Source: Streblospio benedicti
Taxonomy: Eukaryota > Annelida > Polychaeta > Spionida > Spionidae
Assembly (NCBI GenBank): GCA_019095985.1
Contig: CM032662.1
Location: 42,824,395 to 42,888,394, forward strand
DNA: 64,000 nucleotides
Reading direction: 5' to 3'
Positions 24,401 through 39,400 of the stretch are shown here, piece after piece. The translations under genes and the position numbers were made by a program. The notes below the pieces were generated by a model. The model had not been told where the DNA came from and did not search any database. It was given only the letters and a program-made list of their open reading frames with translations. How positions within the stretch are numbered: position 1 is the first letter of the stretch; each line of letters begins with the position of its first letter.

Positions 24401-27400
24401 GCATTCCAGATTGCCAACAACACTTTTATTTCTAGAAATAATAACACCATGTTCATTGTATCCTTACACTAGAAAAGCTAGATGCTAGAGAAGCTAGACT
24501 AAAGGCAAGTCTCACCTATACAGGACATGCCATTGTCGCTGAGTCTGTAGCCGGTGTTACAAGAGCACTTGCGACTGCCCACAGTATTCTCGCACACATG
24601 GTCACACCAGCCATTGTGGTGCTCCGGAGTACACTCATTCACATCTGCAACACAGTATCAAAACAGTACTTAAATAGCAGCAAAAGCGTGGTAAAACTCC
24701 GAAGAAAATGACCCATTGTTGATATAGCTATGTTGATATAATAGGTGAGTGAGCATACGGGAGAATTAGGTGCAATATTCAGTATTTTCCCCATGGAATA
24801 AAATTCATAAACTATCATTACTATGCTTTTGTCCTTCTTATGACTAATTGTATTATGTACTTATTGTATATATAAACATTAATTGTATACTGCCTCTAGA
24901 GGGCACCTAATTGCAAATAAACATTCTGATTCTAATAATAAAGTATGAAATACTTTACCTTGGCAGTCTGTGGTGCTGCCAGTTTGAAATTGATATCCCT
25001 CATTGCATCCACACCTGAAACAACGCAAAATTCATTACCAACTCAGGCTCATGTCACTAAATTAGTCTAGTTGTCGGTTTGAAAATGCTGCACTTTTAGG
25101 CCTCCACAAACAAGTGATACTTCAATACAATTTTAAAAAAGGTGAGAATCTCGGACTTTCGTATATACAGAGGAAGTTTGCTCCACAATTTAGGTGCCAC
25201 TATTTTAAAGGCTCTATAACTGTAAGACTTAATTCTGGTTTGAATTCCTCAAGAAAAAGGTTATGTGATGTGATGAGCGCAATGATCTAGATGGTGAATA
25301 TGGCAGTCAGATTTCAGAAAGGTAGTTTTTAGCACCGCCTACCTGTAGCTGCCCACAGTGTTGATACACGTCTGCTGGCAGTCGTTGGTGGTCAAGCATT
25401 CATTTTTATCTGTAACAATTACATCTTTGTTTATTTCAGGCTTATTATTCTAATCACAATTGTAAAAGAAATTCTTGTAAACTGACGATGTAACATGTCC
25501 TCTCTTATTATGAACTTTTTATCCAAATCACATATTATTGAAAATAATCCTTCATATGAAGATGTAATTTTCGTGGAAAACTATTCACTGCTGTCAACTG
25601 TATACATGATTGGCATTACTAAAGTACAACTTCATTTTCATCTCTTTGTGGAATATAACATGATTACATTTCATTCTATCATCCCTCACTATTCGCTTTT
25701 TGAAAATAAAAATCCTTAACCGTAATGTGTACTTACCATCACAGCTGCGGCCATCTTGCATGAGGGTGTAAGTGGCATTACAGGCACAGGAATGGCTGCC
25801 GGGGGAGTCCATGCAGATATGCTGGCAGCCCCCGTTATCCACAAGGCACTCGTTCACGTCTGGACAGTCACAATATTTGATGATTAAACAAAGCTAAAGT
25901 TGGACATAAAACTAGTAGATCCAGGTTTTTGGAAAAGACGGAGGGGGACTTTGGGAATCTCATGAGCGTTACCTCTCTGAGATCAATGGCGGAAATGAAA
26001 AACAAATCATGAAAATTAAATATTTTGCGAAATAAAATGGAGAAGGGATATGCCCACTGCACTCCCATAGATCTGGTCATGATAAATTCAGCTTTTCAGA
26101 GTATAAGATGACTATAGAGAAAATCTGCATGATTATAAGAACAGTCAATCCTTAGCCTCCAGGTGGGGCTCATTCATTTCTAGATACCAATTACAAGCAG
26201 AAATAACTACGTGTAGATTATGGTGATCACAAGTCACAAAGAATTTATGAGCTTTTGTTGTCATTTTTCTTCTGAGGAAAAAACATCATAATGTAATGAG
26301 AAAATAGTAATGAGAAAATTTAAGTTTAATATTTTGATGATATATATCATGTGTTGTTTCCTTATATTAGTTGCTTCCTTAGTTGCAATTAAGTGCTCTG
26401 TGTCTAATTTTACCTTTACCAGTAAATCTTAGTGTGCTTGTAAGTGAGTGAGAGCAACAGCAGCTTATTAAAAGTTGTGTTTTTGTAAATTTGTAAAATA
26501 GCAGTAGAACTATATTTGGTATGTAGCTTATTTACAGATACATGTAAGTAGCATTAGAAAACAATCAAACTACAAAAGTAAAATGACAGAGATTCATAGA
26601 ACGAATCAATATGACACAACGTATACTCACTGTCGCAGGTGACGCCGTTGGCATTGAGTGAGTAGCCTGGACGACAGTCGCACTTGTAGCTTCCCAACTT
26701 GTTGACACAGAGTTGACTGCAGCTGGCCGTCCCACTTGCACACTCGTCCTGGTCTAAAGGAGGCAAAAACACAGTCTCTGGTATAGTGTTCTATGTATTT
26801 AGAATGGTCATCGATAAGAACCCTTAACCTACTTGTACAGACAAATATGGAGTCCATGGTCATTTCGAAGAAGTTACCATGAAGAAGAAGTCTTGCCATC
26901 TAACAAAAGTCTCAAAGAAAAGTGATATTGCAGTGCTGCCTAAAAGATCAAAGGCACTTGCAGTGTTTTAATTTCTTTTTTTCCCACAGCCCTCTTCTTT
27001 TCAAACTTTACCCCCACAACTCACTTCCTTACACCCCACAACCCCATTACTTAAGCAACCCCCCCCCCCCCCCCCCACCCCACCATTACCTTGCCAGCTG
27101 TTTTTGTCACTTAGCAGCCCATATCCCAGTTTAGCAGCCAAAAAAAAATTCTTTGTTCACCCCAAGTCCCTTTTTTTTTTCAATCTAACACCCCCCCACC
27201 CCCATTACCTTGGCAGCCCCTCTTGTCGGTGAGCAGCCTGTATCCCTCAGTACAGCTGCACTGGAACGTTCCGTTCAGGTTGGTACACGTCTGCTCGCAT
27301 GGGTTCTCCAGACACTCGTCAATGTCTGACAGGAGCATAATAGAATTTTATATACAATGTTGTACAGAAAGGTTTTGCCGTATCATCAGCGTGTGGTATA

Positions 27401-30400
27401 AATGTAATTGAGTATGTATCACTTAGATAAAATGCATGAAAATATCTTTAAACGAAAAGAATTAAAACAAATATTGATTGTAGTTATTTGACTTAATGTC
27501 TGTTAGCTATTTGATATAACAAGTGCTTGTTGTACTAAAATATCTGATAAAATATATCATAGATTTTAATAAGTAAGTAAATTGGGATAAATATTGATTA
27601 GCCAACAGAGGGCAGCACTGATTAGTTGTAGATCTATTGATTTGTTTTCTGCCAGGTACCAATTCATGGGTGTACAATACAATGCAACATCCTTATAAAT
27701 GGTTCGCAGCACATCCAGATATCTGACCTTGACACACGAGTTGGTCCATGTCCCATCGGTATCCCTCAGGACACATGCACCTGTACGACCCTCGGTTGTT
27801 GATGCAAATAGGCACCTGGGAGTATCTGGTGCTCTGTGAGTCAGGTTCTGTGTCCCAAAGGAAAGCAAAGTTGTGAAATGCCTCATTGGAGCATTCATTG
27901 ATGTCTGACATGGAAACAGAAGATTTTTGCTTTTAAGTTTAGAATCTGATGTGGTTATGACAACAGTTAAATCCTTGTGTGATCATGATACATGTACTCT
28001 GCCCCTCTTTAGGATTGTGTTGTAGGTGGTAAGCATGATCAAAATTAGGTCAGGATTAAGGCCTTAACAGTGGGCAAAACAAGTGACTCTCGATAATATA
28101 CATATTTCCACAAAAAAATCAACACTTCTTTTGAATATAAAAGATTCAAATTTATAACTGTTAATATGTGTGAATTGGACAATAAGTGCTAATACTTTAT
28201 TCAAAACCTGAATCTGAAACCTCTATAAAGAGACCAATGCGTATCTCCAGACAATGTGGTCTTAATATTAAGATTTTACATTACAAGTGTTGCAATTGTG
28301 GGCATACAAAATATTCTCACCACTTTTGCCGCTCATTCTCGATTCTGATTGGTTAAGAGCCGTGAGGGGTAGTTGTATCTCACTACATTGTCGATGTGAT
28401 CTCACTACTTTGTGAATGGGCCGAATTACTAAAATTAATTTCATCATATTATTGCGCACCAATGGGAGCGGGCAAACCTACGAGTATATTTGTACTATAC
28501 AGTTTTAATTTATGCTTATAAAAGACCACCCTATGTCAGACTTTGCACAATATTTTAGTTACAATTATATGCCTATAACATGATACAGTGCCACACACCA
28601 GTAAATACAGTATATAAGCATAAAATGTAATAATATAAATCACTTCTGGCACCAAACAAACTGCGTTTGTGTGATTTTAAACATAACGCCCTGTCTGATT
28701 TCAGTTCTTACAGGTGTTTTTCACGATGCGTAACGCCTATTCCATTATTATAATGATTTGCAGTGTGTACAAAAATTTTTATTAAGATTTATGTTACATA
28801 TAATTGAAAAAATAAATATATTGCGTCATTGAAAAATGTTTGAGTAATAAGTGTGATTTTGGAACTATTTTCTGATTGTAAATGACACGGTGATGAGGTT
28901 GTCGCATGTTAATGAAAATGACAACAGCTAATGGTCTTTATTTAAAAAATCTGAATCTGAAACCTCTATTTAGTGTTGAGATCACCTGCAATTTGAATAG
29001 CTCCAGACAATTGGTCTTAAGCTCACTTGGTTGACAAATCGTACAGAGATAGTGTGATCTCAACACTAGAACATACCATTATCCTTATAGTATAGATACA
29101 CTAGCAAGCAGGCAGACATGTGTTTTCAAATCGCCACCTACGTAATTTAGTGACGAGTTGGTTCGCCCTTCAAACAATTTATTGACAATATATAGTTAAT
29201 GAGGGAAATAATGTACATGTAGCTATACAGTAGAAACTCAATATCTCGAATGTTCAAGGACACCATGAAAGTGTTCGAGATACTCCAGATTCAAGATAAC
29301 CAACAACTGATATTTGATCATAGTGTGGTTGAACAAAAATTAAAAAAACATCGAGTTAGCAGAAAATTCGAGATATCGTGATAACAAATTTCTACTGTAC
29401 TTTAAAGTCAATCGCAGTGACCTTACCCACACAGGTCATTCCATCGGGACTGAGTCTGAGGCCGGGCTCAGGACAGCTGCACCTGTGGGTTGCACCTGCC
29501 ACGTCCATGAAGAGATTCTCGCACGTCGCCTCACACCAGCCGTTATCCATCGCACACTCGTCAACATCGACGCACGCCTGCAGGGTCTCATTGTACGTGT
29601 AGCCTTTTTTGTCGCACATACACCTGGTGGTCAAAACAACAAGGAAGTTCAAAAGCACAATAATAGATTGAAACATTCATTTTTCAAGCTCCTATTTTGT
29701 ACAGAATTAAGTTTTATTTATAATTCGAAAATCGAAGTAGCAGTATAGGCTGTGGGATTTTAAGGAGGTGGAATGTTTTTTCTTTAAAAAGATTGACAAA
29801 ATTATCAGATGTGGTAAAAAGAAAGAAAAATAATATGAAATTTTTAAAAAATAGGCCTTTAAATGGGATGCTGGTTTTCTCTGAAGTGAAAAGCTGGTAG
29901 AAAATTACTGGATGAGTTAAAAGGAAAAACAAAATATACCCCTTAAAACCCTCCACAATAAAATACACACACAAAAATTCGAAAAAAAAAAAACACATCT
30001 GCCCCACCTGTATGATCCCTCGGTGTTGACACACTGAGAATCCTCGACGCCTGGTTCGGTTTCGTCAGCCATGAAGCAGGTGACATTGACGCTGATGCCC
30101 TGACTCGCCAGCCATGCCGTGTCACACTCGTTGATGTCCCTGGAAGGCGAAGGAGACATAAAACACCCTGATCATCACCTTCCCTCACTCTATAAAATAT
30201 CAAGCTAATGATGCGTTGCCATGTGCTTCCCAAGTGTAAGGTAGAAAACTTAGCCAATCAGAGCAAAGCTCTCACTAGTTGGAATAGTTTTCAGGTTACT
30301 TTTCTGTCTGAAATAGCCTCTGACTCTATGAAAGAGGGTTTAAATTCCAAAATTTTGTCGTAAGAGCATTGCCCCTAAATTCTCCTAGAAAAGCTACCCT

Positions 30401-33400
30401 CCTATGGCATTTGCTTCCGTCCTAACTCAATATATTTTACCTCCAATCTTTTGTAATCCTCGCTATGGCCCTGCAATCTATGCTGTTTGCGATATAAAAA
30501 CACTGTAGGATATTTGAGGGAAAAATATAGAAAACAAATAAATGTAAATGTGGTGGTTTGTAGACCTGATCCAAATCTTGCTCTCACAATTTTACAATTT
30601 ACACAAGGTTATTGGCCTACTTTTTGATCATCAATTGATCATTTCTCATAGGTACGTGTATGTTTGCAAAATGCTAATCACTCACACAATGACTCACTCA
30701 CTCTTTCAACCCAATGACCTGTACCTAATTAACGTGTAGGTGTAATAGCCACGGAGCAGAGTGCAACTCTTTTAGGGATGAGTTTGCTCAACACCCAAAA
30801 CCAGACCCGACCTGGACCTTCTGTTCACGAGTCCAACTCCCTATCCACTCGGCCACAGAAGCACACCATAAAACAAAACCAAAAAAATAATAAGATGAAC
30901 ATAAAAAGCCTGTACTGACCCGCATGACGTCTGGTCGACGAGGGGCAGGAAGCCGTCCCGGCAGGAGCAGGTGTAGGCGCCCGGCGTGTTGGTGCACACG
31001 TGCTCACACTCGTGCCAAGACTCAGAACACTCGTCTACGTCTGTACGCAAACACAAACGCAGCATGAAGGTTCAGCAATAAAACCATATGATTGGTTATT
31101 TCAGTATAGAAGAAATGTACAATAGTACTTCTCTATTAGGACCACATTTGGGACCAGTGATAGATGGTCTCAACAGAGGCGGTCTATATACAGAGGTTCA
31201 TTTTCGTAGTTCAAAGTCCTTGCACTTGGGACCTTGAAAAGTGCCCCCAATATGACTGCCCCCTCCCCTCATAAATAATGAGGTCTTCCCTAATTGGAGT
31301 TTTTGAGCTAAAACTGAAATTTACCTCCATATCAACTATATAATGAGACCAAATGACCCAATCATGCAAAATGTTTCTATGGCTTCAATCAATTCAGAAA
31401 AAACATTTTCATAAATGTTTTTATTTTTTAAGTAACAATATACCTAGTTAAGTGCATCAAAATATACCATGTCACTATAATAAATAAACAAACAAACAAA
31501 CAAACCCTGGCAGACGGCCCCTGTAGCGTTCCACCTGTAGCCCGCAGGACAGAGACACACAGTGCTGTCGTTCCCTACGTGGTTGGCACACACGCCCTGG
31601 TAATGCACAGCAAATACTACATTTAAGTACTGTATACAGGCATTGGCATCTGGTTTCATTATAAAATGAATGTTTTAGATGCATAGATCAATTGGAATGA
31701 ATTACGCCAATACAGAATTTTAGAAAAGGTTTAACTCTGTCTGGCCTACCTGTACGTATTCCTGAGGACTGGCTTTATCATATGGTTGGTAACTAGGGTT
31801 TGCACAGTCATGGGTGTTGTCTGAACATTCATCTATATCTAAAAATAACAATGACAGAAATGAATTATAGAACAACTCTTGTGAAAGATGCATAGATAGC
31901 CTGAAATAAAATCCATTAAAGATTCATTCAGTGCTACAATAATGTTCAGGCCAAGACTAAACAAACAAACACCTCCCAAACCACAAAAAGTATACTGAAA
32001 ATAGTGGATAGTCACTTCCAGGTTGGTTTGTAACATTGACTATTAAAATTAAATATTTAGTAGAATTTTCTTTTTTGTTGACCCTATTATAGTAAATGTT
32101 AAAACTAATGATATTTACTCTATAACGACACTTTCAAATGATTCATTTTAAGACATTACACAGAGAAAAATATATGCATACAGCAGCTTTCCTGATATTT
32201 TCCGCTGTATTAAAGGGGTTTACTGTTTATTATGGCCCAGCAGGGTATTAAAAATGAAACTATCGTGGTATGATTTTCAGATATTTGTTCAAAAAGGTCT
32301 CAGATCCTCTACAATTCCTACCAATTTTCCTGACAACCATTCTCCCCTATTATATTAAAGTGCAGCCCATATTTTTAAAAAGGGCCCCAGCTCCCCCAAC
32401 CGTCAAAATCAAGTTTGTTTTTTCACGCTCCCTCCTAGTTTTTTATACCCCCTTTGGGCCATGATATATGATAGTCCCCTGAGGTCTTTTCAGAATGAAT
32501 GTCTTAGTCTCAAACCGAGTTAGATGAATATTCATCATCTGATTCATACCTATGCAGCCGTGGCCGTCAGGAGCCAGCTTGTATCCCGGCATGTTGTCAC
32601 AGTCGCAGGTGTAGGGAGGGACTGATCCAGACACATACACCTACCAATCAAATATAGAATAAGGTTAAATGTTATTTGTGCTTTGCATAGCTAGATGTAA
32701 ATGTGGTGGTATAAAGTCGTGATTCAAGTCTTGTTCTCAAGACTTTACATTTTAAACCAGGTCATTGGCTCATTTAAAATCAATTGATCATTTCTTGCAT
32801 CTCCAGCACATTCAGCGCACAATGCTAATCAAGAAGTGTCAATAGAATCAGTCTCAATAGAGAGGTCACCTCAATAGGAGGTTTTACTGTACTTTATATT
32901 ACAGTAGAACATTGTTATATTGATATTACCTATTTTCCCTGTTATCTAGACATCAGTTTAATCTCCCTTTAACGTCATTATGAACATATATCAGTTAGGT
33001 TATCTCGAATATGTCAGTGTTAAGTGTTTTATACACAAATTCGAGATAGTCAGTTTCTACAGCAACTGTAATATCATTAAAGGATTAAACCTAGTTTCTG
33101 CCAGTCTTACCGAGTCTTGACACTGGCCCTCACAACCTCCATTCTTGTCGAGACATTCATTGATATCGTCACAACTCAGTGTATTCCTCACCCACTTGGT
33201 GTGAGGTGGGCACATGCAGTGGTAACTGCCAACGGTGTTCACGCAACTGGGGAATAAAAAAAAGAATTAAACTATTTTTGTATCACATTCAAACTATTTG
33301 CATATCATTCTTCTTGGTCAGAGGGTTATAAGGGTTCAAGAAATCACACACCTCTATTCTTTTGGCCTTATTTCCCACATCTTTAATGTTTTGTCTTTTA

Positions 33401-36400
33401 TCCCACATTCCACAATTCAATTTTCCCCACATCTCACTTCCTTGAAATCCCATATTCCTCTTTTCTTGGGTGTTTTCCCCCCATATCCCTATTTATGGCC
33501 TTTTTACCATATTCCACATCCTTATAAACCTGACCCTTTAGATGGGAATCTTGATCCAAAACCCATTAAAAGTTTCTAAATTGAAGTTAAATTTAAGTTG
33601 AAAATTGAAGATTTGGGTGTGAATTAATGATGAAATAATTGTTAAATGTCATGTTTATTACTGTTTACTGTCTTGTATGTCAGATGAAAGCTTTATGTAT
33701 GTGTTTATTGTCAATAAAAGAATAGCGTTTTCTGAAGAGATGGAAATACAATACAGAAAACATGACGAAAAATTAAGATGATTGTGGTCAATTGACGAAT
33801 TCTAATATTACAATTTTGTAGAAATATTTTACTTTGGCTATCACAGACATCTACACAGACATTCTATCACAACAAAATCTGCTTTGTTTGCAAAGCAAAA
33901 CAAGTTTACCATGAAGAAAGTAGTAAATTGCCTGATTTTTATCATAATTAAAATCTTTTGTCATACCTGGCACTTCCTGTCCCACAGATTGTAGTGTCCA
34001 AGCACTCGTTAACATCTACAAACCAAAAACATCATGGTCAATTGAGTGTGAATTCTTAGTGTTTAAGTTAATCAATTCCTTAACTATAATATAACATTTC
34101 TCAGATATTTGCATCTTTTGTAGAAAATTGGCAAAGACAAAGATCACACTCTACATACTATCCGGCATGGGACATGGCCCTCTTTGTTCTTACAAAGTGT
34201 AACTTAACTACATGTAGCCAATCAGCAGCAAGCTCTCACTGCGTAATTTTAGAGACTTTCCACCTGTACAAATCACCTAATACATTTTTCATATTTTGGC
34301 CTAATTGGGATAATGTCGAGGGCTCAAAGGCAAGTTTTGAGCAATAGAGTGAGTGAGTCCTTGATATTCAGAATAGGAGATATAATAAGATCATGGCTGC
34401 CATAAGTATTTGAAAAATGAAGATGAAGATGAGGAATATATATCTCAGATATAAAACTACATGTACTTGGAAATAAATACATGGACATCATTTATACAGG
34501 ACACCTTTTTATACATATATTCATGGGGCACACGCCCCATTTTTTCACAAATGAATTTCATTTTAATCAAAAATAAACAAATACAGTAGAACCTCTCTAT
34601 TAGGATCAACTTTGGGACCAGTTTTAGGTGGTCTCTACAGATGTTCATTCTGGTAGCTTTATGAAGGTGTTGGACCGTGAAAAATAGTCCTATTATAGAG
34701 GTGGTCTCAATAGAGTGGTGGTTTCAATTGGAGGTTCTACTGTAGATTAAATTTTTAAAAAGAAAAAAGCACACCTTCACATGACTTGCTGTTGTTGCCA
34801 AGCTGAAGGCCGGGTTTGTCGCAGTAGCACTCGTACTTCCTGTTTCCGGTGGCTGCATCGTCCACAAACCGGTTCTCGCAGCGGTCGTCACAGCCGCAGT
34901 TGGCCTCCAGGGTCTCGTTGATGTCTGCAGGCAGCAAACAACAATAGCAAATGGGAACTATACATTCATCGTCATATCTCACGCTATATATAGGCAGTAT
35001 ATAGCCGTGATACAACCATATCCAATTCTACATGAGGAAGTTGTCCTCAAAATCCGACCAATCAGAAGGCCCACTGCCAAAATGTTCAGAGGGGAATTCA
35101 AATGTCAAACGTACGATCTCGCTATATAAGTAAGATGAAACTGAGTATTGATTTTGTCTTTGACGTAAGTCTAACCCCAAATTATTTTTCAATATAATAG
35201 CTATAACTTGGCCCATGGGTTGGTATGAACAATGATGAACAGTTATCAAGCTGTGAAAACCAACGATGCTAAACATTGTACAACTCACCTTTTGTGGCAT
35301 AACTTTCTTTAGCCAAAAATGATTTCTATAAAAGTGATATCCTTTTGTTGCAGAGGGTAGTTAGAAACTATTGTTTAATAAATCAGAAACATGCATTTAA
35401 TTATAAAGTGTAATTATCAAATTTCCCCTCATTTTATTTATTGAACATTTTTATAGTCAGTGACAAATAACTCCAGGAGGCTGGGTATACGTTATGCATA
35501 GTTAAAGGATTTATAACTTCTATACTACATGTCCATGTATGTCACCATAATAAACAAAAATCAATTATTCACTCATGATAAGCCGTCTGGGCTTTGCCTC
35601 AAGAGTATCCTTTAACTTTGCAGCCTCTCTGCGCATGATCCCACCACATACCCTCAAATGTCAAATATATACATACATTTGCAGCCTCCCATCATCCTCG
35701 AGTATTTTTGCAGCCTCTTTGAGCCTGGTCTCAAAGGCAGGTTTTGAGTAGTAGAGTGAGGGTGAGTCCTTGATATTCAGAATAAGAGATATGCCCTGAA
35801 GAGTCCCCCCTTAATGCCCTCAAAAATGTCTTTCCATACCTTTGCAACCAACCTCCTTAGCGTGGTCCCACCACATGCTCATTGAAGACTCTAAGAGTCC
35901 CACCCCATGCCCTCTCAAAGTTGCCTCCCTACCTTTGCAGCCTCCCTGAGCCCGGTCCCACCACATGCCCTGAAGATTTCCCCGTAAATGCCCTCAAAAA
36001 AATGTGTTTCTGTACCTTTGCAACCTCCCTATTGGCAGTCCCACAGCATGCCCTCAAGAATTCCTCTATTGCTCTCAAAAGTGTTCTCCATTACCTTTGC
36101 AGCCTCCCTGGGCGCGGTCCCACCGCATGCCCTCAGGACAGTGGCACAAGTAGGCGCCGATGGTGTTGATGCACTCCCCATCCTCCTCCCCGACCAGACT
36201 GGCGTTCTCCGTCTTGCAGCTGTTCATGCTGGGTTCCTCACACTCGTTCACTGAAATAGTAAGACGCCATCTTGAAAGGGGGAAATGAGTCTTTCAAATG
36301 ACTTTCTTGATGGGGTCTTCACATTCGTTTACTGAAAATGTGAGAAGTTAGTTTTAAAAGCGAAATTCTTGATGGTGTTCTCACACTCATTCACTGAAAT

Positions 36401-39400
36401 GGTAAGACGCCATCTTGAATTTCAAAAACCGTACTGTTTTGTAATTTAAGTTTATTCATTTTGCATTATGTTCTAAAGATAACTGCAATTAGAAAATATT
36501 TAATTAAAATGTGAATGAAATATTAAAGATGTTGCTTACATCATTTAAAAACAATCCTATTTTGGTAAACTTTTGATATGTTATAGAAGAAGTTATATGC
36601 TTTCAAACGGTATATGATTCATTACTATTGCAATTTGTGGTGGGTCAAATCACCAATTGACTGGACTAAGGTGGAAATTAGTCTTTCAAATGACTTTCTT
36701 GGTGGGGTCTTCACATTCATTTACTGTAAATGGGAGAAGTTTCTTTTTCAAGTGACATTATTTATGCTTAGTTTTGTTTGATTATTCTGGTCTCAAAACC
36801 TTGGGGTCGTGAGTCCCATTAGGGCCACTTGATATCTTCAAAATGGAAGCTTGGTTTGTATTAAAAACCTGTCTTCAGGTACATGTATATCAATACAGTG
36901 GTTGGAGCTTGCTTGCCATAGAAAACAGGGAGTGTAGGATTGATTTTCAAACCAAATGATTTTATTACATGCACTGATAGTGCTCAGTAAATTGCTCAAG
37001 ATAGACAAACTAACATAAGGTCATACTAGAACTGTAAGGAAGTTGACTTGGATTAGAGAAAAGAACAAATCCAATACGAGCAATATCAAGATTACGTTCC
37101 ACTGCATAAATATAACTACAAATTGAACCAACTTTGAAGTTATTTTTCTATTACGTTTTTAAAAATTTCAATGTCTATTGACATTGAAAAACTGAAATTA
37201 AAAAAACAACTTACCATCCACGCAGAGATTGGCCTGTTCCCAAAACTTGAATCCCGCAAAACACTCGCATGTTTTGGTAACGTTGTGACACGTGAGATGT
37301 TGGTCGACCCCCGTTACACCCGCACAGTCTGTGTCATTCTCACATTTCTGACCAATACGCTTCTCTGAAAAGTAAAATTGAGAAATCAGATTTTGGTGCT
37401 CACATACATGTATAGAATCAGTGGTGTCTGTATAAAAGTATCGTTTGTTTCACGGTTTTACCCCATAAAACATGGGCAATCAAAGAAAATTCAGTGAATA
37501 TTCTTTTCAACAACGGAAGACTGAACAACAGAGACACAGAACAATGAAAGCTTTTCTCATAATAACGGAAGTAAATTATGGACTTAACAACAGAAATCCT
37601 CTACAGTGGCTTAAGTATTTATGACTGAAAATAGGGTTCCGTTGTTAATAATATTCACTGTACATGTACATACCCGTGGCGATATGTACGTCGACGTTGC
37701 AGATCTCCATTTTGCTGTCGTCGCCTTCCATCCAGATGGCCACATAGCGCCCATTGACCGGCTGGTCACAGTCAAACCTGGACATAGCCAATACAAAATG
37801 AATATAGCGCAAATTCCACAAAGTATTCATGTTAGGAAATTTAGTAAGGTTATACATGTAGTTGAGGTTTAACATGCATGGTACTTTTTAGCACATTCAG
37901 AACCAAGTAGACTTATACAGTCTTACTTTTGTCCATGATGGTAAAGTATCTCCTTTATTCCTTTATAGTACTGAGTAGATCTAGTGAAGTATTCATGTTA
38001 GGGGCTTGTAGGCCTCTTTAAACAAATGATGCTTTGATTGGTTTTTGAAAATGGCAAGAGTCTTGGAATGTTGTATGGACAGAGAAAGTTTGTTCTAAAA
38101 TTTAGGATGAGTACATGACATCATAACATATTCATCCTAGTACAGTACAACCTGTGCATGTGGAAACCTTCTATTAAAAGACACTTGTCTTGTCTTGACA
38201 CTGTTCTTCAGATTTCCCTGTGGTAATAAAGTGAACCTTAAAGGGATGTCGCTCATGCCACCCCTTTCTTGTGATAATGAGCACAGCAGTACTTTCAGAA
38301 GTTACTATAGAATCTCCCATTCGAAAAAGATTGGTGAGATGGCAAGTATTGCATGACTTTCAACCAATCAGAAGTGAGCCTGAGTGGCAAAGTGATGAAA
38401 AAAGTAAAGCGATCATGGTTTCATCTGTGGCCTGGGGGGGGGGGGGGGTTGTATAAATATTTCATTTTCATGGGTTTTCGGCATGTCCTCTATCAGTCGT
38501 GCAAACAAAACACATGAGATCCCATAAATGCGCCCTACCCCCATTTTCTGAAACCTGAATCTGCCAGTGAGAACTGTAAATCTTCTATTAACGGCCGGGT
38601 GGTTATTGGCATACTTCTACTGGAGGGGGAGGCATTTATTAGAGGCGGGCAATGCATTAATGGAGGTAGGTGTTTGATAACATAGGAAAGACGTAGCGTT
38701 CTTGTTTCAATCAATGCATGATTTTTAGAAGCTTTGCACAATGCAGCCTCAATTATAATGCGTTACGAAATCGAAACACTTGTAGATTGATCAGTAAATG
38801 CTGTATAAGAGATATAGGAGGTATAAGAGGTTTAACAATATTAGTACCTGCCAACTCAGGGGGGCTTCTAATGGAGATAGGCTGTCATTAGAGGTAGGCC
38901 ATTATTAGAAGATTTGAGATAACACTGCCGTACCTGTGTGAGATTCCTGGCAGCGGGTGGCCCGCGTACTTGGTGCACACGGTGAACTCAGCCGGAACAA
39001 ACACGTCGCTGTATCGCTGTGTCACCACCGGGTCACTGCTCACCCCGATGGTGAAGTTACGCAGGCCCAGGTCTACAACACAAGTGAGCAGCAATGCAAA
39101 TAACTACAGTTGAACCACTCTATTAGAACCAGCTGTTGGATGGGTACAATAGAGAGGTGGTCTCTAAACAGAGGTTTATTTTGCTAGCTTCATTAGGCCT
39201 ATGGACTGTGACAGACAGTCCTATTACAGAGCTGGTCTCAATATAGAGGTGGTGTAATTGGAGATTCTACTGTACACAGTTTCATTCACTCAACATGTAC
39301 TATTCTACGAATGTGTATTTATAATGGGTTCCATTATTCAAAATCATGATCAACTATATAGTTATCTATTGGAACTATATTTGTCTTTGGCAAGACTCAA

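Noticed and set aside
28200-28275. Possible pogo-like MITE fragment (AACCTCTATAAAGAGACC)
   Set aside because: Only about 40 bases resemble the family and neither terminus is present.
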